Shown in pieces: positions 20,328 to 30,060 of a stretch of DNA of 64,000 nucleotides (the stretch's first letter is position 1; every line of letters starts with the position of its first letter). Source of the stretch: Tritrichomonas musculus. Taxonomy: Eukaryota > Parabasalia > Tritrichomonadida > Tritrichomonadidae. A model generated the notes under the pieces. The model saw nothing but the letters and a program-made list of their open reading frames with translations, ran no database searches and was not told where the DNA came from. Made by a program: the position numbers and the translations under genes. The DNA is taken from NCBI GenBank assembly GCA_039105265.1, contig JAPFFF010000001.1:11098001-11162000 (forward strand), in the 5' to 3' direction.

Positions 20328-20485
20328 GGTGGCAATAAAAAGATGAAAATAAAACAAACAAAAAACAAACAAAATTGATTATTTAATATTATTGTGATTT
20401 TTTATTTTTTATTTTTATTTTTTTTTTTTTTTTTTTTTTTTTGATAAAGCTTATTTAAAATATTCTGAGTCTTCTCAGAAATTTG

Positions 20486-22828
20486 TTAAGAGAAAAATCT
20501 GTTACCACCTGCAGCTAAATCTGCATTTTTCCAACTTGCTATTTTGAATTTAGATAAAAAATATATGACACCTGAATTATCGCATCTAGTTTCAAAAACA
20601 TAGCGGACAAAATTAGAAAAACATATTTTTTCGATATCATGATATGATAATTGAGGATACATTCCTTTAATTTCAGCCTTCGTTTCATAGTATTTTTTCT
20701 TAATTAATTCGATGTCAGCATTACAGTCTTTTATCATTGAATCAAAATTGTCATCTTCGTCGTATAAATTTTCAAGTTTTAATTTTTCTTTCTTTTGACT
20801 TGTGTTACTTTCTTCTTTCTTTTTTCTGAAAACCAATTTTTCATCAAGTGCTCGAAAATCAAAATGATTTCCAGAATATTTGGCATCATTTGGATTAATA
20901 TTTGGGAATTTTGGTAAAACATATGTAAAACAATTAAGAAACTCATTAATAAAAGAGCCTAATATATTCAATGATTCCTTATCAAACTTTCTATTCTTTT
21001 CAACTTCGTATATTGATATTATTCTATCTATATTTTTTCTATTTGATTTAAAAAGATTTTTTTCAAATTTATAATTGGGGAACTTTTTGAGAGATTGAAC
21101 AAATAAATATTGAATATCAATTTCATTGCTATTTTTAACAATATTAAATATTTCTGATTTGCAAAAATTATTTAATATTGTATGTATGCAAGGAAGTTTC
21201 ACTCCATAAATTGATTCAACAAAATCATCTTCACCACAATCACAATTTTCTTTTGAACATTTTAAATAATTATCTGGTCTCTTGCTAAGAATTTGTATAA
21301 CTTTTTGAATCATTTTTTGATGTTTGTTTTGAAAAGAATTTCCACAAATATCTGAGTAATTATTTATATAATTTAATAAATAATTTACAATTGTTGTGAA
21401 ACCAGTTTTAAATGAATGAGTTCCGGAATCTGGCAATTTTTGATTGATATTTCCGTGGAAACCTTCCGAATGATTTGAACAACGAGCTACATGGTGGTCA
21501 GAACGAATCCATATTGCCCAATTAGCAATATAATAATCACTTTTTTTAATTTCTTCTTTATTTGGCATTCTTTCCACTTCATCTATATCTTTTAACATAA
21601 TTTCAAAATCTTTTAATTTTTGTTTTTTTTCATTATCTTGATCGGTATCGTCAAATAAAGGTGAATTTGGATCTTTTTTATATTCGTCCATTTCAACTAA
21701 AATAAATTCTTTTTCTTGTTTATATATTAAATATGTTTTGCATCTCAATAACCTTGCAACCCATATGCCTAATGATGATTTAGGTCCAAATATTTGTATA
21801 ATATGACGATGACAAAAATATTGAATATTTGAATGTAATTTACAGAACTTTTTGATAGGAGAACCTAAATCTGATAAAACAACTTTATTTTCAAAAACAT
21901 TTTTATTTAAACAAAACTTATTTAATCCATCAAATAATAAATTATATAAAAAACGGTTCTCTTTAGGGCCAATTGATAATGCGAAAGGAAAACTTGAATT
22001 GAAATAAATTGAATGGTATATACAAAATTTGTAAGGCTTAAGCGCATAAAAAGAAGCATCAATTTGCAAATAATGCATATAATTTATAACTTCTAAAGCC
22101 CAAGGCATAATCCATATTATATTTTTAATAAAAGCAAAATCATTATTAAATTTAAATGCAAATCCATCGTCCTGAACTTTTTGAGTACTTATCTCAATAT
22201 AAACAAAACCAGGTAAATGCAATAAAATTTTATAAAAATCATCATAACCTTGAAAACTAACGGCTCTTCTACGCAAGGTTCTTTTATCTAAAAAGTTTTG
22301 AAAAGCAAATTTTATAAATATTGGAAAATTAGAATTTTTTCGAGCTACGTAATTACAAAAAGTATAAAGCATTGTATTTTTATGTTTACATTGTTTATTC
22401 CAAAAATCTTGAGTCAAAAAAGGACACTCTTTATTTTTCAAAGTATATGGCGACGTCATGATACATTCTTCAAAATCAATAGTAACAACTTTCATAGTTT
22501 GGTTTTCAAGGAGTTGATCTCTAGCGAGAACTTTAATGGTTTCCAAATCGCTTTTGACAGTTATGCTAAATATTTGAATTTCAGTATTTATCTTTGATTT
22601 ATTACAGCAACTAAACGAAAAAATGTCATTATAAACTCTTTTGTTGTTGCATATAAATTCTTTGGTTAAGCTATCGAGGAAAAGGATTAGCGAAATGATA
22701 TTGAAATTCTGAGAATGCAAAGGAACAATTTCAATGAATGTTCTTAATCCTTTATCTTTTAAAGAATTAGGTCTTTGCGTATGAGATAGATATTTCGCTG
22801 AATAATAAAGATTTTGGTCTTCTTCCAT
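20486..22828 (-). CDS. MULE transposase
   Basis: 780 residues with one uninterrupted frame. The DDE catalytic residues of the MULE class can be placed: D257 in LQIDASFYALKP, D320 in KVVLSDLGSPIKKF, then a CHRH motif shortly after, and E455 in SNHSEGFHGNINQKLP. This order and spacing, and the surrounding strands (FPFALSIGPKENRFLYNLLF), match Mutator-like transposases. The C-terminal third is lysine-rich. The stop codon lies at the junction with the left arm. The promoter and leader lie inside the right arm, and the first 26 codons are also found in both outer arms. The enzyme would cut and paste the element by binding its arms. Nothing suggests inactivity. Confidence 0.88.
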   Translation of the reverse strand: MEEDQNLYYSAKYLSHTQRPNSLKDKGLRTFIEIVPLHSQNFNIISLILFLDSLTKEFICNNKRVYNDIFSFSCCNKSKINTEIQIFSITVKSDLETIKVLARDQLLENQTMKVVTIDFEECIMTSPYTLKNKECPFLTQDFWNKQCKHKNTMLYTFCNYVARKNSNFPIFIKFAFQNFLDKRTLRRRAVSFQGYDDFYKILLHLPGFVYIEISTQKVQDDGFAFKFNNDFAFIKNIIWIMPWALEVINYMHYLQIDASFYALKPYKFCIYHSIYFNSSFPFALSIGPKENRFLYNLLFDGLNKFCLNKNVFENKVVLSDLGSPIKKFCKLHSNIQYFCHRHIIQIFGPKSSLGIWVARLLRCKTYLIYKQEKEFILVEMDEYKKDPNSPLFDDTDQDNEKKQKLKDFEIMLKDIDEVERMPNKEEIKKSDYYIANWAIWIRSDHHVARCSNHSEGFHGNINQKLPDSGTHSFKTGFTTIVNYLLNYINNYSDICGNSFQNKHQKMIQKVIQILSKRPDNYLKCSKENCDCGEDDFVESIYGVKLPCIHTILNNFCKSEIFNIVKNSNEIDIQYLFVQSLKKFPNYKFEKNLFKSNRKNIDRIISIYEVEKNRKFDKESLNILGSFINEFLNCFTYVLPKFPNINPNDAKYSGNHFDFRALDEKLVFRKKKEESNTSQKKEKLKLENLYDEDDNFDSMIKDCNADIELIKKKYYETKAEIKGMYPQLSYHDIEKICFSNFVRYVFETRCDNSGVIYFLSKFKIASWKNADLAAGGNRFFS

Positions 22829-23025
22829 AAATATAAAAAGACCATAATTCTTTCAAAAAGTTATATATATTTATAAAAAAAAAAATTTAACAAATTTCTG
22901 AGAAGACTCAGAATATTTTAAATAAGCTTTATCAAAATAAAAAAATTAAAAAATCGTAATAATAATATTAAATAATCAATTTTGTTTGTTTTTTGTTTGT
23001 TTTATTTTCATCTTTTTATTGCCAC

Positions 23026-23418
23026 CGTGGTCGTCCTATGGGCGGCAATGTCGTCAATTCCAGATCTTCCGGATGAAATCGCGATATCTTTGTCCGGATG
23101 ACGACTCGCCGCAGTTACAACCAGCCAGCTGCTAAGCATTGCTGATCGTGGTCTTGCTATGGGCGGCAATGTCGTCATTCCAGATCTTCCGGATGAAATC
23201 GCGATATCTTTGTCCGGATGACGACTCGCCGCAGTTACAACCAGCCAGCTGCTAAGCATTGCTGATCGTGGTCTTGCTATGGGCGGCAATGTCGTCATTC
23301 CAGATCTTCCGGATGAAATCGTGATATCTTTGTCCGGATGACGACTCGCCGCAGTTACAACCAGCTAGCTGCTAAGCATTACTGATCGTGATCATGCTAT
23401 GGGCGGCAATGTCGTCAT
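23026..23418 (-). repeat. Right inner array: three 120-bp units plus a partial unit
   Basis: Units at 23059-23178, 23179-23298 and 23299-23418, in inverted orientation relative to the left arrays, after a partial unit from about 23026. The array lies about 200 bp upstream of the transposase start. The 40-codon unit happens to be open on the minus strand where CTGGCTGG replaces CTAGCTGG. Confidence 0.93.
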
Positions 23419-23518
23419 CTCGGTTTCTTTGATTGGTTTAGTTCTATAAAAATGGCGCTTTTTCATGGTTTTATCTTAGTGAACTTTTTCAAAACTTTAC
23501 AAGAAAATTTTAGAACTT

Positions 23519-23593
23519 TATCTTTTAAAGAATTAGGTCTTTGCGTATGAGATAGATATTTCGCTGAATAATAAAGATTTTGGTCTTCTTCCA
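23519..23593 (-). pseudogene. Copy of the transposase 5' end in the right arm
   Basis: Minus-strand sequence repeats the opening codons of the transposase (22751-22828), again reading inward, ending at the same point where arm sequence GTTCTAAAATTTTC begins. With the left-arm copy at 19879 this shows that an arm once captured the gene's start and was then copied to both ends. Confidence 0.85.
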
Positions 23594-23791
23594 TAAATAT
23601 AAAAAGACCATAATTCTTTCAAAAAGTTATATATATTTATAAAAAAAAAAATTTAACAAATTTCTGAGAAGACTCAGAATATTTTAAATAAGCTTTATCA
23701 AAATAAAAAAATTAAAAAATCGTAATAATAATATTAAATAATCAATTTTGTTTGTTTTTTGTTTGTTTTATTTTCATCTTTTTATTGCCAC

Positions 23792-24544
23792 CGTGGTCGT
23801 CCTATGGGCGGCAATGTCGTCAATTCCAGATCTTCCGGATGAAATCGCGATATCTTTGTCCGGATGACGACTCGCCGCAGTTACAACCAGCCAGCTGCTA
23901 AGCATTACTGATCGTGGTCTTGCTATGGGCGGCAATGTCGTCATTCCAGATCTTCCGGATGAAATCGCGATATCTTTGTCCGGATGACGACTCGCCGCAG
24001 TTACAACCAGCTAGCTGCTAAGCATTGCTGATCGTGGTCTTGCTATGGGCGGCAATGTCGTCATTCCAGATCTTCCGGATGAAATCGCGATATCTTTGTC
24101 CGGATGACGACTCGCCGCAGTTACAACCAGCCAGCTGCTAAGCATTACTGATCGTGGTCTTGCTATGGGCGGCAATGTCGTCATTCCAGATCTTCCGGAT
24201 GAAATCGCGATATCTTTGTCCGGATGACGACTCGCCGCAGTTACAACCAGCCAGCTGCTAAGCATTACTGATCGTGGTCTTGCTATGGGCGGCAATGTCG
24301 TCATTCCAGATCTTCCGGATGAAATCGCGATATCTTTGTCCGGATGACGACTCGCCGCAGTTACAACCAGCTAGCTGCTAAGCATTGCTGATCGTGGTCT
24401 TGCTATGGGCGGCAATGTCGTCATTCCAGATCTTCCGGATGAAATCGTGATATCTTTGTCCGGATGACGACTCGCCGCAGTTACAACCAGCTAGCTGCTA
24501 AGCATTACTGATCGTGATCATGCTATGGGCGGCAATGTCGTCAT
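23792..24544 (-). repeat. Right outer array: six 120-bp units plus a partial unit
   Basis: Units at 23825-23944, 23945-24064, 24065-24184, 24185-24304, 24305-24424 and 24425-24544, following a partial unit. The left outer array has only four, so the arrays vary in copy number while flanking sequence is conserved. Confidence 0.93.
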
Positions 24545-24738
24545 CTCGGTTTCTTTGATTGGTTTAGTTCTATAAAAATGGCGCTTTTTCATGGTTTTAT
24601 CTTAGTGAACTTTTTCAAAACTTTACAAGAAAATTTTAGAACTTTTTGTATGCCTTCTCAATTAACTCAAAAAGTCAGAATAACGAATTTTCCTCAGAAA
24701 AAAATGGTGTAACTTTTTCTATAGTTTGTCATTCCGCC

Positions 24739-24745
24739 CATTTTT
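24739..24745. repeat. Candidate target-site duplication, right copy (CATTTTT)
   Basis: Partner of the copy at 18970-18976, immediately outside the right end of the MULE. Confidence 0.45.
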
Positions 24746-24928
24746 GCATACAATTCAATTTTCAATTTATTATTGAAAATCAATAATTATTTATTTCAAA
24801 ATTGAGATGATTATTTTCATTATTCAATACTATTCAGAAAAATTGTGGTGTATGCAAAAATGACTCGCAGTTTAAATATCTGATATTTTAATTCTTATTG
24901 CATTTTCAATATTATCATTTAATTTATT

Positions 24929-26000
24929 TTAAATTAATCTTCCATAAAGTTTCATTGCATCGAAACTTAGACAGTTGGAGTTATTCCAGTCTGCGAGTTT
25001 TATTCGTGCATATCTGAATTCCTTTGAGCTTTGATGATTCATTTTGAATGTGTGAACAAGCAATTTCCCTTTCAGAAAGGAGCTGTCTTTCTCATCTGAA
25101 ACAGCTTCCCAAGAAATGCTCTGATATGGCCTAATTCTGTAGCCAGTTAAAACAACTCGATGATCTTTGAAATCAAAGCAGAGCCGATTATTTGGGCCTC
25201 CATTTGATTCAAAATGATTACTTGTATCTTAAAATAAAACAACATTTTGTGGGAGAAAGTAACTATCGGTTTGTGCATTTGAAGCTGTGATTTCAACCAC
25301 TTTTCAATTAGTCTGTTTGACTTTTTCAGAAGATAATTCAAAATTCCATTGAATTCTTTCTCGTCTGAAGATTCAAATGCCTCTCCCATTTGTTGCTTTT
25401 CGTTGTACCAATTCTTGTTCACTTCACCTTCCTCTTCTTTTTGCTCTCAATTTTCTTTAAAAGCGGTTTTGACAGCCCCTTCAAGGTTTCTGCCGTCATT
25501 TCTTCTTTGTCGAAGACAGAAATAAATTCATTCATTAATTCCGAACTAGCATTTTCAAACAAAACAGCTTCATATAAAATTGAATACTTGTTTCTCGCAA
25601 AGTTCAAAGAAATGTGACGAAATATAGTCTATTTCGGTTGAAAAACGGTTTAAAAAAAAGAACTTATATCGTTCATGTATTTTAACGTATTTGAAAAGGT
25701 TGTTGTTGGTGTTTTTCATGAATAATTTCCAAGAATATCCATGACTTCTTGTATAAAGGGAATTTCGTTTTCTGGAATATTATTTGGGATGAAATTTAAA
25801 AGGTTAAGTATGCTCCAAAAATTGCCTTTATTTGAGGTGTCAATTGTAAATTTATCAAATGTGTTATCATTTGTATGAATATTACAAATATTGGGAGAGA
25901 TAAGATTAGATATTAATCAACTAGTTTTAAATTCTTCTCCATTTACAACAAACAAAAAACTATTTACATAAGTTGGAGGAGGAACTGCTTATATGAGTGA
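24929..26000 (-). pseudogene. BTB-like / F5-8 type C protein pseudogene
   Basis: Reading the minus strand downwards: a BTB-like opening near 25950-25890 (VNGEEFKTS, then an in-frame stop, then LISNLISPNICNIHTND), a middle part near 25850-25690 (SILNLLNFIPNNIPENEIPF), a helical part at 25607-25419 (KYSILYEAVLFENASSELMN), then EFNGILNYLLKKSNRLIEKW in a different frame. The end is an F5/8 type C domain finishing DAMKLYGRLI with its stop at 24929-24931. At least one stop and several frame changes separate these parts. It is a decayed member of the same family as the gene at 1234-2676, lying directly beside the MULE. Confidence 0.75.
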
Positions 26001-26063
26001 TGTCTTCAAGTGAATTTTGTTTTCAAATTAAAGTTATTTCAATATGAAATATTCAAAAAAATC

Positions 26064-26135
26064 TGGGTAAGCCGTGAATCGAACACGGGTCTATTGAGCC
26101 ACAATCAATAATGCTAACCATTACACTACTTACCC
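26064..26135 (-). tRNA. tRNA-His (GTG)
   Basis: On the minus strand the 7-bp acceptor stem GGGTAAG / CTTACCC is perfect. The anticodon stem ATTGA/TCAAT encloses the loop TTGTGGC, which places GTG at the anticodon. The T arm contains the TTCGATTC loop (box B, GTTCGATTC) closed by ACACGG-type pairing, and the D arm has TGGTTAG (box A region). A run of seven T's follows the gene on its own strand (26055-26061), a typical RNA polymerase III terminator. There is no intron. Confidence 0.93.
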
Positions 26136-26560
26136 TCAATCATTTATCAAATTTCTCGTAATATAAGTTTAAAATTTGTTAATTTACGATAATTAAAGTA
26201 AGCGTAAAAACCAGTTCCTAACAGCTATCAACCAGTTCCTATTTTTGAATTCAATGGTTTATTTAAAAAAATATAGAAAAAAAATGAAATTTTGAATTGT
26301 TTATTAAAAAAGTCAAAACCAGTTCCGAACATTTTTGAATTCAATTTATTTCAATAAATTTTGAATTAACCATTGTCGATTCATTATTTTGTTAAGTGTC
26401 CAAATGTATTCTATCCAAAGATTGCCACCAAGAGAACTCGAAACCCACTGGATTATGGACCTTTTTGTATATTAATTGTTGATACTATGAATTCATAGCA
26501 ATATTTTTAAAAATTCTGAAGATTATAGAAATTATATACATGTGTCTTATTTTTATCTTA
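26136..26560. other. Spacer with three AACCAGTTCC repeats
   Basis: The ten-mer AACCAGTTCC occurs at 26209-26218, 26230-26239 and 26317-26326. Two copies are followed by TATTTTTGAATTC or a close variant. They lie between tRNA-His and the broken element and could be part of its end. No gene seen. Confidence 0.45.
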
Positions 26561-29500
26561 GCAATTATGGATGAAAAAAACCAAATTTGCTAAATTTTTA
26601 ATGTTGATCATAAACCCATAGAGAAACAGCTTTCACTTCCCATTTGTCTCAAATGAAAAAGGTCGTCCGACAATTTTAAATTATGAACAACAATTATTGT
26701 TAATTCAAACAGTTATTGAATTGAACAACACAAAAAATTATCCCACTTTGTATGATATTGAACAAATTACAATTGAAATGTTTTAAAAATTAATATCAAT
26801 TGATACTATAAGAAATTATATTATTTCTTCAGAAAAATTCAGAATAATTGATGGCAAACCACAAGAAATTGAAAGAATAAACGTTCAACTTGAAGCTTTA
26901 GACTCTCATTATGCAAAACTCGAACAGGAAGTAAATGGGGTCCCTGCCTCTCTCATTTTCAACATGGATGAGGCAGGGCAAGATAAATATATCGACACCC
27001 ATTCTATGAAAGTAATTGTGACAATTCCATATTCAAATGCGATAATAAAGATTCCTGTTAGACGATGCGTTAAAAGATCAACTGTTATACACTGTATATG
27101 TTGCGACTGTAAGTATCCAAAACCACTTGTTATTATACCAAGAAAGACTCTTGATTCAGCTGTTCTTAATAAGTTGACTTGCCAAAACGTTATGGTAAAT
27201 ATTCAAACAAAAGGATTTACTACCACAGAATTATTGGTCAATATTCATACAATTTACTATACAACGAAGATAAAGGGAAGTAAGCTACAAGAAATAATGA
27301 AATATTCAAAAAAGGGAGGATTCGAATATAATATCAATGAATTTTGCGACTCAAATGTCTATAAATTAGAATCCAGACAACTTTTCAGGCATGTCTTATC
27401 TAACAAGATTTCTTCTCAAGGAGGCCCTTCAAATAAATTAAATCACGGAAATTTGCTAAACAATGCCTTGCCTTCTCAGCATGTCGTCCAAATTAAAGGA
27501 GGTGAAAAAGAAATTCCAAGAGAAGTTTGGTCAAAAGTTTTACAGAAAAAAATTAAGACAAAAAGTAAACCAAAAAAGGAAGCTGTCGTTAAAGAAAAAA
27601 AGGAAGCTGTAGTTGAAGAAGACAGTAATGCATGAAAGGTATTTCAGGCAGATGACTTCGAAATAAATGAAGATTTGATTATCCTCTCTCCTGAAGAATT
27701 ACTTCATTTACTTAATCATTTTGACCCAGTTTTTGATAATTTCGAGAAAGTAACCATAGATTTATTCCATTCTCCTTACGAAAAAGAAGTCATAACAGAT
27801 TTCGTCAAAAAATGGTATTTTCAAGATGATGACCATCACAATATGAATACAATAGATCAATATTCAGACCAATACTATGAAAAAGTCGTCTCCAATAAAT
27901 GGTTCTTCTCTCTATTGGAGCATTTAGATTATGAAATTAGGAAAGAATTTTATGAAAAATATTCCAATAATAATATAGATGAAGAAGCAAAAGTTGATTT
28001 TTCAGACTCTTTTTCCCTATTTGAAATGAGGAAGAAAAACTATAGAAAGAAAGACGTAATAAGAGTAGGAGAATTCTTATCAGATGTGAAGAAAGTTTTG
28101 GTCGTCACGGATACTGCAAAAACTCTTTATTTCATTTAAGATACTAGCGAAGATGGTAAAACTATGAAATTTTCTCCTATAGACCACCATGATTTCGAAA
28201 ATAAAATGAAGTCTATAAATTTAGGATTCTACATGGAGAAACGGACTAAGAAAACAATTACTGCAAATCAAGTTTATTCTGCAGGAGTAAACAAGAACAT
28301 TTTCATGAAAAAACAAATCAAATTTTTCACTGATAATGAAGACTTTTTCAATGTTTTTCATGGATATTTATATCAGCCCCTCGAAGATGTTGATATGACT
28401 GTTATTCAACCTTTTTTGGACCATATCAAGGATATCATAGCAGATAAGAATGAAGAATTATATGAATTTATCTTAAATTGGGTATCATATATAATTCAAA
28501 ATCCTAATGGCAAAACTGAAACTGCTATTGTCTTGACCGGAAAATATTGTACTGGCAAAAATACTTTTACAAATGCTATATGTCAATTATTGAAAGGATA
28601 TTCTGTCGAAAACGTTAATAAAATCGACAATATTGTAGGCAAAAATAATTCCTTGCTGTATAATAAGAAATTGATAATCAGTAACGAATGATCGTCTGTT
28701 TACTCAAATCAGTTTATTGATTTCGATACTTTGAAGTCTATAATTACAGAAACTTCAATAATAATTTCCGAAAAATATCAACCTTCTAGAACATCAGAAA
28801 ATGTTGTTAATTTAATCTTTGTATCGAATCATGACTGCCCAATACAAATATTAAAAGGGGATAGACGATATGTTGTTTCAGAGACTTCAGCGGCAAAAAT
28901 TGATGATAAAGAAAACTGGAAAAATCTCGAAAAAACAATGGCGAATGACAAATTCTATCCTAATTTATTTACTTATTTTGTCAAAAGATAGGGGGACAAC
29001 CGCCAAAAAAATGTCAAATTTTTCAAGAGAGAGGAAAAAATTGAGTTTGGCTTTAAATAAATATGGGGATTTAAAGTGTAATAAAAATACATTTTATAAA
29101 AAATATTTTTATCTGATTTCAACTGTTACATTCATAAATGGCGGACGAATGTAGTTATCATGACATGTCATATGAAAACTATATATATTATTATTAAATA
29201 ATGTGTTTTATTTTAATCCATATATTAAAAAATAAAGATTAATATAACCTTATTTTTTAAAAATTGTTTTTATATAATTTCATCAATTCATTCATAAATA
29301 GCGGACAATGAAAGTTATGATAACATGTTATGCGAAAAAAAATGCGACTTTAACTGTTATTCTAATAACTTGTCTATTGTCTTTTTTATTAGCTTAATAC
29401 ATTGTACATGATATATTTTCATGTTCTACGAATAATTTTTCCCAAAATATCCAATCTATTGAAGATTTTAACTTTTGACGATTAAAAAAGGTCAAATTTT

Positions 29501-30060
29501 TGTCTTCAAATTAAAAGTGTCTGCCATTTGTGAATGTGCAGATGAATTCCAAAATAAAATATTTCAAATCAAAGCTTATGAAATGAAGAGCAAAACTATC
29601 CATTTATTTTTTTAAAAAAATTAAAATATTATTTTTCTGACATTTTTTTGGCGGTTGAACCCCCTATGTCAAAAGAAATATATCAGATTGGGATAAAAGA
29701 GTATTGCCTCACACTGCTGCTAGAGAAAGAATTATCAATAACTCAAAAAGTCCTTATGAAATGTTTATTGCTGAGTATCTAGATGACTTCAAAGAAGGTT
29801 ATTCAAAGAAAAGGGCATATGCAGATTTTAAGAATTTTGTTAAAGACAATGGCTTCAGAGAATGTAAAATAACAACTTTTTATTCAAAGATTGAGCCATT
29901 TTGCTTGGCTGATTGTAGGGTTCAAGATTATGGAAAAAGAACTAGAGCCTTCAAGTTTAAAGATGAATTTATCGCTCAATTTGAAAACGAAAGAGATGTT
30001 GAATAGATAGAAGAGAATCCAAATGAGTTATTACCTCAAGATTCTTAAGAAAAAAGTAAT
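26560..30060 (+). mobile_element. Broken virus-like/transposon element with transposase-like and SF3 helicase parts
   Basis: All recognisable parts are on the plus strand. The first third (about 26.7-27.6 kb) resembles a DDE-type transposase of the pogo/DDE_1 kind, with FNMDEAGQDKY and KPLVIIPRKT. The second part (about 27.7-30.0 kb) resembles a superfamily 3 helicase of the D5/DUF5906 type, with the nucleotide-binding loop GKYCTGKNTF and the acidic strand KLIISNE. Such helicases are typical of large DNA viruses, Polinton-like elements and plasmids. I see no capsid, polymerase or terminal repeats. The element is broken by several interruptions, including an inserted 678-bp element. Protein similarity is still readable, so decay is moderate. 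Whether one element or two abutting ones made this tract is open; boundaries are approximate. Confidence 0.6.
28989..29666. mobile_element. 678-bp non-autonomous DNA element with terminal inverted repeats
   Basis: Both ends carry near-identical inverted repeats: the left reads TAGGGGGACAACCGCC and continues AAAAAAATGTCA; the right, reverse-complemented, reads TAGGGGGTTCAACCGCC and continues the same way. A 10-bp direct repeat, TGTCAAAAGA, flanks the insert at 28979-28988 and 29667-29676, so it is a clean insertion into the helicase part of the host element. No protein is encoded. Inside, the motif TTCATAAAT(G/A)GCGGAC occurs near 29131 and 29290 and in inverted form near 29520. The 10-bp duplication suits a MULE-mobilised element, but the terminal sequence differs from the MULE at 18977. 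Confidence 0.88.

Larger units (their letters stand above)
18977..24738 (-). mobile_element. MULE (Mutator-like) DNA transposon with compound inverted arms
   Basis: The element has a transposase gene on the minus strand (20486-22828) between two long inverted arms, about 1.5 kb on the left and 1.9 kb on the right. The outer 187 bp of the arms (18984-19170 and 24545-24731) look identical by eye when one is reverse-complemented. Seven more bases (GGCGAAG versus GGCGGAA) are partly matched. Direct repeats CATTTTT lie just outside, at 18970-18976 and 24739-24745. Each arm carries two tandem arrays of a 120-bp GC-rich unit, separated by AT-rich DNA and a copy of the transposase 5' end. The near-identity of the arms and the intact transposase frame suggest a recent, possibly still mobile, insertion. 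The alternative boundary is 18984-24731, which would leave no immediate target duplication. Confidence 0.85.

Noticed and set aside
23008-24304. 96- and 97-codon minus-strand frames with a 40-residue repeat
   Set aside because: They arise from the 120-bp transposon unit being a multiple of three. Most units carry a stop in this frame.
26560-30060. Complete Polinton
   Set aside because: No polymerase, integrase, protease, packaging ATPase or capsid part and no long terminal inverted repeats were seen; only transposase-like and helicase parts.
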